Position numbers and translations under genes: made by a program. From Nitrospirota bacterium (GTDB lineage Bacteria; Nitrospirota; Nitrospiria; Nitrospirales; UBA8639), in contig JAOUNC010000051.1 in NCBI GenBank assembly GCA_029881175.1, positions 1 through 11,311 of the forward strand: DNA of 11,311 nucleotides. The letters are read 5' to 3'. Positions 6,080 to 11,311 of the stretch are shown here, piece by piece. A model generated the notes under the pieces. That model made no database searches. It saw only the letters and a program-made list of their open reading frames with translations, and was not told where the DNA came from. Position 1 is the first letter of the stretch. Each line of letters starts with the position of its first letter.

Positions 6080-7261
6080 TTAGCGCGTGATCGTCGTCAT
6101 CTCATGTTCTCGATCATAGGTGTCTTCAGCAATGAACGTCATGCGTCCAAGAAGACGTCCATCTTCTGTTTCTACATTCACACGCCATTCACCAGGCTGG
6201 ACGCGGTGTTTCATCGTGTAGAGCCGGTATCCTGTTTCGCGGCCACCGGTCATCGTGAGAGGAATGCGATCCGTGGTGATGAACGATGCGGGTTCAAGGA
6301 ACGGGCGCCATTGCCAATGATGATAGATCGTCGTGTGGAGCGTGACGGGTGCAAACACCGACGAGAAACAATAGACCGGAGCATCAACTCCCACTCGATC
6401 ATTTGATTGTTTCCAGAACGCATACCACGGTCCTTGTTCATAGGTGAGGATATATTCCTTGTGCTGTTTTTCAATGTGATCATAGATCCCTCCGAATTTT
6501 AAGGAGAGAGGGATTGGTGGAATCCAATTGAAAAAATACAGCATCGAACAGAAAACGATGACGCTGAAAGCTGGAAAGCTAATTGCCAACACATGACGAA
6601 GGGATGCATGCGGCAGGCCCTGAAGGATGAGGCGAACGATCTTCCACACGATGGCCCCTGTGAGCAAAGCCCCTGTGACAAACACGAAACTGTTCATCCA
6701 TCCCGTGAGCACGGGTAAGAAAAGCGTCAAAAAGCTGAACGTCACCAGGGCAAAGAGACTCACCAGTATTTTTAGACTGGAATAGCGGGTCTGAAGAAAT
6801 TCATTCCCAATGAGAAAGGCCACAATGATTCCCAGAAAGATGGCGGTGGTGGAGAAGGACGCACTTTGCGAGTAGAAGATGACATAGGCACTAAAGAGTC
6901 CCCCCAATAAAAATTGGAGACCTTTGGCTATATGCGGCTGCGCTCGATGAACCAGGGAAAGAGCGTTCAACGATGATCGGTCAGATGGGGACGGGATCAA
7001 TCCAAGTTGAAATCGACCTGTCAGAATCACCAGGACTCCCAGGATCGCCAGATAGAGCAAAAGGATGAGATTATCCACTAGGCGGTCAATGCGCGTTAAT
7101 GTCAGAGAATCATAGGTGACGCCGGCCAAAAAAAAGAAGGCTGGCAGAATTGGTTTGAGAAGCGAGGATTGGAGTCGGCCGATTATTGTGGTCATGGCGG
7201 AGCCGGTTGATGACAGAATTGTGGCGTGGATTTTTGATGTTAATAGATTCATTGTACTCAC
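6080..7261 (-). CDS. Seven-helix membrane protein with C-terminal DUF2914 (DUF5924/DUF2914 type)
   Basis: The 393-residue protein has an N-terminal half of about seven hydrophobic segments (roughly 36-49, 63-82, 113-130, 137-153, 163-185, 190-208, 225-247). The C-terminal soluble part at about 295-375 fits DUF2914: APVYCFSSVFAPVTLHTTIYHHWQWR, then GYRLYTMKHRVQPGEWRVNVETEDGRLLG, the 'v.H.W..........R..S......pG.W.V.v....G..lg' pattern. The architecture of a multi-helix membrane module followed by DUF2914 is known (DUF5924), but its biochemical role is not. The soluble domain is probably extracytoplasmic and beta-rich. The first start is a GTG at 7261. An ATG three codons on (7252) is more likely, with a weak AGTGAG upstream. 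It is divergent from the ICMT-like gene, with 53 bp between the starts, and stands alone otherwise. Confidence 0.8.
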   Translation of the reverse strand: MSTMNLLTSKIHATILSSTGSAMTTIIGRLQSSLLKPILPAFFFLAGVTYDSLTLTRIDRLVDNLILLLYLAILGVLVILTGRFQLGLIPSPSDRSSLNALSLVHRAQPHIAKGLQFLLGGLFSAYVIFYSQSASFSTTAIFLGIIVAFLIGNEFLQTRYSSLKILVSLFALVTFSFLTLFLPVLTGWMNSFVFVTGALLTGAIVWKIVRLILQGLPHASLRHVLAISFPAFSVIVFCSMLYFFNWIPPIPLSLKFGGIYDHIEKQHKEYILTYEQGPWYAFWKQSNDRVGVDAPVYCFSSVFAPVTLHTTIYHHWQWRPFLEPASFITTDRIPLTMTGGRETGYRLYTMKHRVQPGEWRVNVETEDGRLLGRMTFIAEDTYDREHEMTTITR

Positions 7262-7268
7262 TTAGAAT
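7240..7268 (+). promoter_or_regulatory. Candidate promoter of the ICMT-like gene
   Basis: TTAATA (7240-7245) and TAGAAT (7263-7268) are separated by 17 bp, matching four and five consensus bases. Transcription would begin near 7275, giving a leader of about 40 bases that contains the AGGAAGG ribosome binding site. It overlaps the start codons of the divergent DUF2914-type gene. The evidence is consensus matching only. Confidence 0.38.
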
Positions 7269-7314
7269 GGTCGTCGGAAGATTTCAAGAAGATCTTAATA
7301 AGGAAGGCTGAATC

Positions 7315-7662
7315 GTGACTTCATTCAAAAGTCCGGAAGACACATCCCATTCAAGGCTTTCCCTGGTGTTAGTCGCTATGCAATTTATCCTGATGGCTTT
7401 TCTCATGTTTGCCGGCCTACTCTGGCCAACGCATGGGAGTCTGCAAGGAATGATGGTCTTGGGAGGAGTTATTGGATTGTGGGCGTTTCTGGCAATGGGT
7501 CTTCGGAACCTTCGGGCCTTCCCGGAAATTCCTCAACATGGGCGGTTGGTGGTGACGCTGTGGGGCAAGCTTCGTTATGAAGGGCGGCTCTTGATGGAAC
7601 GATTACCTGAATATGATAACTATCGATGTCAAACCAAGCGGCTTATCCCTTTTGTGTGGTAG
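7315..7662 (+). CDS. Shortened isoprenylcysteine carboxyl methyltransferase (ICMT)-like membrane protein, probably internally deleted
   Basis: The 115-residue protein has two hydrophobic helices (about 16-37 and 44-62) and then a basic region. Residues 61-81 (MGLRNLRAFPEIPQHGRLVVT) resemble the 'N....P.p..g.Lvt' stretch that precedes the catalytic part of ICMT-family methyltransferases. Residues 86-115 (LRYEGRLLMERLPEYDNY and then TKRLIPFVW) match the family's C-terminal end, 'EE.LL...fpeY..Y...tkRLiP.iW'. Between them only a few residues remain, whereas intact relatives have about 45 more, including GpYr.vRHPmY and two helices that form the S-adenosylmethionine and substrate site. So the protein looks like an in-frame internal deletion and should lack methyltransferase activity. 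The GTG start is well supported by AGGAAGG (7301-7307) seven bases upstream. It may instead be a short natural variant of the family. Confidence 0.6.
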   Translation: MTSFKSPEDTSHSRLSLVLVAMQFILMAFLMFAGLLWPTHGSLQGMMVLGGVIGLWAFLAMGLRNLRAFPEIPQHGRLVVTLWGKLRYEGRLLMERLPEYDNYRCQTKRLIPFVW

Positions 7663-8062
7663 CGCAGACCATTTTAGTGATGAAAAAATGTGTAAGAGTG
7701 TTTGAGGTGTCGTGGGGAATCATTTTCCAGAGTGGTGAACAAGCTTGAGTTTCACCGGTCGAACACAGTTGGTGAATGGCGAACGATAAATGAAAAGAAT
7801 ACGTTCTGGGAGACAATGTCATCCTGAGAGAAACGAAGGATTTCGCTGAAAATGGGTTTCTCCGCGTGGGCACAGATCCTTCGCCGTAGCTCAGGATGAC
7901 CGTCTGATTAGGGCTGGACCGGTTCATCCCATGTTCGTCCAATAACTGGATGGTAGAATCTAATTTTTTACTCTTAACTTCCCGGTAGAACCTTTTGGGT
8001 TTGCCTCCCTCGGCAAGGGTATGACTTAGTTTGTATCAGAAGTACCAAAAAGGATTGCTTTT
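7663..8062. other. Non-coding region with a palindromic repeat
   Basis: About 400 bp between two plus-strand genes. A minus-strand frame of 99 codons (7643-7942) overlaps the end of the ICMT-like gene and includes the peptide that the GTCATCCTGAG repeat always encodes when read through, so it is not a gene. The right end (about 7990-8060) must contain the promoter of the RBBP9-type hydrolase, but I could not pick one with acceptable boxes. Confidence 0.5.
7818..7900. repeat. Degenerate palindromic dispersed repeat (GTCATCCTGAG ... CTCAGGATGAC type)
   Basis: GTCATCCTGAG (7818-7828) is perfectly inverted by CTCAGGATGAC (7890-7900). Inside these arms CGAAGGAT (7834-7841) pairs with ATCCTTCG (7876-7883), separated from the outer arms by a few mismatched bases and a one-base indel. 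The whole unit of about 83 bp could fold into one long imperfect hairpin. This sequence type, GTCATCCTGAG followed by CGAAGGATC, is a well-known palindromic element spread through unrelated bacterial genomes, often mis-annotated as short proteins reading CHPERSEGS or its complement. It has no transposase and no visible target-site duplication. Confidence 0.85.
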
Positions 8063-8593
8063 GTGAATGTACCCACTCTCATCGTGCCGGGAATCGGCAA
8101 CTCTGACCATGACCATTGGCAAACGCTTTGGGAGTTTGCCAATCCCGAGTTTATTCGTGTGCAGCAACGAGACTGGAATAGGCCTGTCTGTGACGAATGG
8201 GTGAATGTGCTTGAACAAACTGTAGCAGAAACCAGGGAGAGTCCGGTTCTTGTTGCACACAGCTTGGGGTGCCTCTGCGTCGCGCATTGGGCGGCATGTA
8301 CCAGTCGCAAGATCAAAGGGGCCTTGTTGGTGGCGCCACCCAATCCAGAAGAAGCCTGCTTTCCCTCAGAAGCCACTGGCTTTTCTCCGGTGCCCCTAGG
8401 TTCATTTGGATTTCCCAGCATCGTGGTAGCCAGTTCAAATGACCCGTACGGGAGTCTTGAGTTCGCTCGTTCTTGCGCGTCGGGGTGGGGTAGTCGCTTC
8501 GTCAATATTGGAGCAGCAGGCCACATTAACTCAGAGAGTGGTCTTGGGGAGTGGGCTGAGGGTTTTTGGCTGTATCAAGAACTGACTGTATGA
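8063..8593 (+). CDS. RBBP9/YdeN family alpha/beta serine hydrolase
   Basis: The 176-residue protein is the usual length for this small alpha/beta-hydrolase family. It opens with a strand and loop TLIVPGIGNSDHDHWQTLWE (5-24), the family's 'G....H.W....' signature. The nucleophile elbow is AHSLG with S67, followed by the charge-relay candidates D127 (SSNDPYG) and H154 (AAGHIN). All three are in the expected order and spacing. Members cleave small esters in the cytoplasm; the natural substrate here is unknown. There is no signal peptide. The start is a GTG at 8063 with AAGGA nine bases upstream. The gene stands alone and converges on the uroporphyrinogen-III synthase gene, with 186 bp between the stops; no intrinsic terminator was recognised in that gap. 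Confidence 0.92.
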   Translation: MNVPTLIVPGIGNSDHDHWQTLWEFANPEFIRVQQRDWNRPVCDEWVNVLEQTVAETRESPVLVAHSLGCLCVAHWAACTSRKIKGALLVAPPNPEEACFPSEATGFSPVPLGSFGFPSIVVASSNDPYGSLEFARSCASGWGSRFVNIGAAGHINSESGLGEWAEGFWLYQELTV

Positions 8594-8779
8594 CAGCTCG
8601 TTCAAGACCAATTTTTCTTTGGCCCTGGTGATTGGAAGCCGCTGGATTTCTTGCGAGAGCAGATCCCGTTCTGTGGAACACTATACGGTCGAACACATAT
8701 TTAGAAGGCATTCAAGAATTTACAGGTATGGCGATGAAGATAAAAATTTCACGATGGGAGTCAGGGAAAGACATTCTAC

Positions 8780-9646
8780 CTAAATTGGTGGGGCATTCTT
8801 GGTGGCCAGGATAGCGTGAACGGCTTGGGAGGCTTCTTTGACCAGAATGCCCATTTTGGGATGAGAGGGTTCTAGGTCTACTGGGAAACCATGTTGCCGT
8901 AGCCGCTCGCTGGCCAATTCTCCAATAGACGCCACCATCATCTGGGCGAGTACGGGTTGCAGCCTTGGCATCATCGAACGCTCTCCTAACACCTGAATCA
9001 AATGATCCACCTGAACCGCATTGGTGATCAGCAGGACGGAAATTTCCTTGTTTACTATCTGCTCGGCAAGCTGTATAAGCGGTTGCAGGTCATCAGGCAA
9101 GGTCCATCGATAGACCGGGACGGGCGTGACCTGAGCACCCCGTTGCCTAAGGCTTTCTAAGAGTTCTGGATTGCTGACCCCATATTCCTGCACCGCCACC
9201 CGTTTCCCTCCGAGTCCTTTAGGGTAGGAGGCATCTAAGGCTTGGAGTACATCCCTCCATGTATTGGGTTCCGGGACCAGAATGTGAGGATGCAGGCCAA
9301 GAGATTTCATGACCCCAGCGGGCTTGGGGCCTCGGACAACAAGAATAGTGTTCTCCAATGCCTTCTTGATGCCTTCACGTGGAAATCGGGTCTCTAGAAT
9401 GTCTAGTAACGTACGACAGCCGACTCCGGTTAAGAAGATCATGATATCAATCGAGTCGGAAAGAAGGGTTTCGCCAAAGGCTAGGGCTTGTGAATGTTCC
9501 GAGAGGGGAAGTTCTTTCATGGAGGGGGCAACCACAGGGATGCCACCATGTCGTGAGATCAAGCGTTCCATCTCTGGGGCCATTCGGCTTTCAAGGGCAC
9601 CCACGCGGAGGCCTTGAAAGCCGGTTTGGGATGGTTCCTGTTTCAT
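8780..9646 (-). CDS. hemD: Uroporphyrinogen-III synthase
   Basis: HemD closes and inverts ring D of hydroxymethylbilane to give uroporphyrinogen III, the branch point to haem, sirohaem and cobalamin. The family is poorly conserved, but the pattern is clear across 288 residues. GLRVGALESRMAPEMERL (12-29) is the N-terminal strand and helix, TGVGCRTLL (73-81) a core loop, LVVRGPKPAGVMKSLGL (102-118) the first hinge. VPVYRW (176-181) is a typical strand, LLITNAVQVDHL (205-216) the substrate-binding 'tS...v' segment with Asn for Ser. Finally ASIGELASERLRQHGF (239-254) precedes P.HPKMGILV (260-269). The ATG at 9646 has no good ribosome binding site; the nearest purine-rich run, GAGGGGG, is over 20 bases upstream, and a stop lies just before it, so the ATG or the GTG at codon 15 is the start. 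No hemC or other tetrapyrrole gene is adjacent, so it may be a second copy or a dispersed pathway. Confidence 0.85.
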   Translation of the reverse strand: MKQEPSQTGFQGLRVGALESRMAPEMERLISRHGGIPVVAPSMKELPLSEHSQALAFGETLLSDSIDIMIFLTGVGCRTLLDILETRFPREGIKKALENTILVVRGPKPAGVMKSLGLHPHILVPEPNTWRDVLQALDASYPKGLGGKRVAVQEYGVSNPELLESLRQRGAQVTPVPVYRWTLPDDLQPLIQLAEQIVNKEISVLLITNAVQVDHLIQVLGERSMMPRLQPVLAQMMVASIGELASERLRQHGFPVDLEPSHPKMGILVKEASQAVHAILATKNAPPI

Positions 9647-9748
9647 GGCGTCGGCTGGGACGATTGTTCCCCCTCAGCTTTCTTGTTTTTATCGCCTAAC
9701 GCTTCCCGCCTTACGAGTGTGTGGATGTTTGACTCCAGTGCGTGCGGA

Positions 9749-10618
9749 TTAGGATTCAGGCGAAGCCAAGATGTCCTGTGCGCAACGGAACCCGGTCGAA
9801 TTATTCCGGTCTGTGGGCAAACTTTTGATTCGGGTGAACACGCGCACTTGCGGTGTCTCTCCTTGCCATCCCGAGCTACGAAGGGATTTGTACGTGCCGG
9901 TCTCTGGACCTTGGGGATTGCGGAGTGGACTCTTGTGGTAATAGTCAACTTCATACCAGTCGGAAACCCATTCCCAGACATTGCCGGCCACATCATAGAT
10001 GCCGTAGGGACTTTTGCCTTTCTCGTAGATCCCGACTTGAACTAATGTGGCTTCGCCCCTCCAGGTTTGGTTGAAATTGGCATGCTCCATGGTCGGCTCG
10101 ACATCGCCCCAGGGGAACCGCCAGTCGTTGGGGCCTTTGGCGGCCTTTTCCCACTCGGCTTCGGTAGGGAGCCGTTTGCCAGCCCAGTGGCAATAGGCTT
10201 CGGCGTCATGCCAGTCGACGTTAATGACCGGAAGGTCCGTGATCGATTCCGGCATCATATTCCCTTTCCAAATGCCTTTGCTGGGATCCGAGGGATGCTG
10301 TGGGACGCGGTGACCTGTTTCGGTAACAAATTGTAGGTAGCGCCCATTCGTGACTTCATAGATATCCATATAAAAACTGTCCACGAACACGTCATGATTA
10401 GGTCGTTCATCAACGCCACCATCCCGTGCTGCTTTAGGAACTCCCATTGGGAAAAGACCCTCTGGGATCAAGGCCATCGTGGCACCGTCTTTCCCGGTGA
10501 CGGTTGCGGGCAACGTCTCCGCCGATCCGGCGATTCCCTTGTCATTCACAGGGAGCATGAGTAATAGCAGTCCTAGCGTGATGGACCAAACCGTTTGTGC
10601 AGATATGAATGATGACAT
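9749..10618 (-). CDS. Secreted SUMF1/formylglycine-generating-enzyme-fold protein without the catalytic cysteines
   Basis: The ATG at 10618 (MSSFISAQTVWSITLGLLLL) has AGGGGGAG six bases upstream and opens a signal peptide, so it is preferred over an in-frame upstream start at 10750. The 289-residue product is one FGE-sulfatase (SUMF1) domain. It shows MALIPEGLFPMG (48-59), FYMDIYEVTNGRYLQFV (82-98), PVINVDWHDAEAYCHWAGKR (130-149), LPTEAEWEKAAKG (150-162), FPWGD (168-172), YGIYDVAGNVWEWVSDWY (205-222) and the final GFRCA (276-280). True formylglycine-generating enzymes carry a GSWxC...C active site; here that stretch reads RSSGWQGETPQ and the only Cys are 143 and 279. It is therefore a C-type-lectin-like SUMF1 relative with a binding or other role outside the cytoplasm, not a sulfatase activator. 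It precedes hemD by 102 bp on the same strand and is divergent from the VOC gene. Confidence 0.87.
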   Translation of the reverse strand: MSSFISAQTVWSITLGLLLLMLPVNDKGIAGSAETLPATVTGKDGATMALIPEGLFPMGVPKAARDGGVDERPNHDVFVDSFYMDIYEVTNGRYLQFVTETGHRVPQHPSDPSKGIWKGNMMPESITDLPVINVDWHDAEAYCHWAGKRLPTEAEWEKAAKGPNDWRFPWGDVEPTMEHANFNQTWRGEATLVQVGIYEKGKSPYGIYDVAGNVWEWVSDWYEVDYYHKSPLRNPQGPETGTYKSLRSSGWQGETPQVRVFTRIKSLPTDRNNSTGFRCAQDILASPES

Positions 10619-10705
10619 GGCTGACTCCCCCTTTTTTATAGCTTTTATGCGAATACGTCTAATCACTTTCACACAAAATACCACATTCTTGGGGGGATCT
10701 TGAAC

Positions 10706-10734
10706 TTGCTCCCTCCAAAGGGCCTGGGTATGAT
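10706..10734 (+). promoter_or_regulatory. Candidate promoter of the VOC gene
   Basis: TATGAT (10729-10734) matches five of six -10 bases and lies 17 bp after TTGCTC (10706-10711), a weak -35 box. Transcription would start near 10741, giving a leader of about 26 bases with AGAGG before the ATG at 10767. Consensus matching only. Confidence 0.38.
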
Positions 10735-10766
10735 GCGAAACGTTCGACAAGGATGAAGAGGGTGAG

Positions 10767-11240
10767 ATGGGAAAAGTGAAACCAACAGACTCTCAAGAGT
10801 GCAGCAAAGAGGTTAGCAAGGATATCGAGTTCATGGAGCATACAAGAAAAACACGAGGGTTACGGCATTTGGCACTCCGCGTACGGAATGTCCAGGTCTC
10901 TCAGGATTTTTATGAGCGGCACTTTGATATGAAGCTTGTCTGGCAACCAGACCCCGATAATGTGTATCTCAGTACTGGGGTTGATAACCTTGCCCTTCAC
11001 CAAGTTCCGGCTGAAGAATTTGAAAAATTCGCGGCATCTCCCCATCATCCCCTGGACCATTTGGGATTTTTGATGGATTCGCCGGAAAGTGTCAATGCGC
11101 TGTTTCAGGAAGTGTCGGAAGAAGGAGTGACGATTGTTCACCCACCCAAGCAGCATCGAGACGGAAGCTTCTCTTTTTATTTGGCTGATCCTGACTCCAA
11201 TACCATTCAAGTGTTATTTGAACCGTCGGTCCAGCTGTAG
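10767..11240 (+). CDS. VOC (glyoxalase/bleomycin-resistance/dioxygenase fold) family protein
   Basis: The 157-residue protein has two beta-alpha-beta-beta-beta halves of the vicinal-oxygen-chelate fold. The first is RHLALRVRNVQVSQDFYERH (33-52) to NLALHQVP (74-81). The second is LDHLGFLMDSPESVNALFQE (96-115) to SFSFYLADPDSNTIQVLFEP (134-153). Metal-ligand positions appear to be H34, H78 and H98, with Q148 where glutamate is often found; E152 is an alternative. The family includes glyoxalase I, extradiol dioxygenases and fosfomycin/bleomycin-resistance proteins, and the sequence alone does not select among them. It is soluble and cytoplasmic. The ATG at 10767 has AGAGG close upstream, but M23 (10833) with AAGGA upstream would start just before the fold and is a reasonable alternative. 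It is divergent from the SUMF1-fold gene. Confidence 0.88.
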   Translation: MGKVKPTDSQECSKEVSKDIEFMEHTRKTRGLRHLALRVRNVQVSQDFYERHFDMKLVWQPDPDNVYLSTGVDNLALHQVPAEEFEKFAASPHHPLDHLGFLMDSPESVNALFQEVSEEGVTIVHPPKQHRDGSFSFYLADPDSNTIQVLFEPSVQL

Positions 11241-11260
11241 GAAGAAGTAAGGAGTGAAAA

Positions 11261-11311
11261 GTGAATTGTAAGGAACCAGAGAGAAGAAAAGTATGTCGTG
11301 TCTCCTCAGAT
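11261..11311 (+). CDS. Possible start of a further gene (partial, runs off right edge)
   Basis: A GTG at 11261 lies six bases after AAGGAG (11249-11254), a near-perfect Shine-Dalgarno, 20 bp behind the VOC stop. The frame (VNCKEPERRKVCRVSSD) stays open for 17 codons to the window end. It is too short to judge coding character, and an ATG at 11293 in a different frame is another option. If real it would be co-transcribed with the VOC gene. Confidence 0.25.
   Translation, partial: MNCKEPERRKVCRVSSD

Noticed and set aside
6041..6406. 121-codon plus-strand frame opposite the end of the DUF2914-type gene.
   Set aside because: It lies antisense to the well-supported DUF2914 domain coding region and has no protein-like character.
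7643..7942. 99-codon minus-strand frame reading VILSYGEG...SFVSLRMT.
   Set aside because: This is the peptide produced by reading through the dispersed palindromic repeat; it also overlaps the end of the ICMT-like gene and has no ribosome binding site or domain.
8594..8779. Short plus-strand frame ending GHSWWPG between the hydrolase and hemD.
   Set aside because: It overlaps the hemD 3' end, has no ribosome binding site and shows no domain; the gap appears non-coding.
1..11311. A defence island, biosynthetic cluster or other undescribed multi-gene system.
   Set aside because: The genes are mostly single units of unrelated function on alternating strands; apart from gpsA-larB and the peptidoglycan-binding gene with the broken GNAT, nothing suggests co-operation.

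Overview
The window is a stretch of bacterial chromosome of moderate GC content that looks like ordinary housekeeping and accessory background. Gene content (a SUMF1-fold protein, a lysine/alanine-rich histone H1-like protein, a DUF5924/DUF2914-type membrane protein, LarB, a stand-alone uroporphyrinogen-III synthase) and many GTG/TTG starts fit a Nitrospira-like member of the Nitrospirota. That is an inference from gene style, not a proof. No phage, IS element, CRISPR array, tRNA or rRNA was seen.

Layout, left to right. (1) The first 50 codons of a DUF433 antitoxin-like protein run off the left edge (-). (2) After an empty spacer comes a secreted or membrane-anchored protein with a FlgD-type Ig domain and a long acidic tail (+). 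It converges on, and overlaps by 47 bp, a gpsA-larB operon on the other strand. (3) A small zinc-ribbon membrane protein (+) faces a two-gene minus-strand unit: a secreted peptidoglycan-binding-domain protein, then a GNAT acetyltransferase broken by one in-frame amber codon inside its acetyl-CoA-binding motif. (4) A 54-residue Lys/Ala/Pro histone H1-like gene (-) has a TTG start set by a strong ribosome binding site and a textbook intrinsic terminator; its repetitive sequence makes long open frames in the wrong phases. (5) A seven-helix DUF5924/DUF2914-type membrane protein (-) is divergent from a 115-residue protein that looks like an isoprenylcysteine methyltransferase relative with its middle deleted. 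(6) A non-coding stretch holds a degenerate copy of the widespread GTCATCCTGAG palindromic repeat. (7) An RBBP9/YdeN-type serine hydrolase (+) converges on a uroporphyrinogen-III synthase (-), behind which lies a secreted SUMF1-fold protein (-). Divergent from that is a VOC/glyoxalase-fold protein (+), followed by what may be the first codons of another gene at the right edge.

The genes do not form one pathway. The only convincing coupling is gpsA-larB (ATGA overlap). The points most worth a second look are the two damaged or shortened enzymes (GNAT, ICMT-like), the histone H1-like gene, the convergent coding overlap and the palindromic repeat. I found no convincing undescribed multi-gene system.
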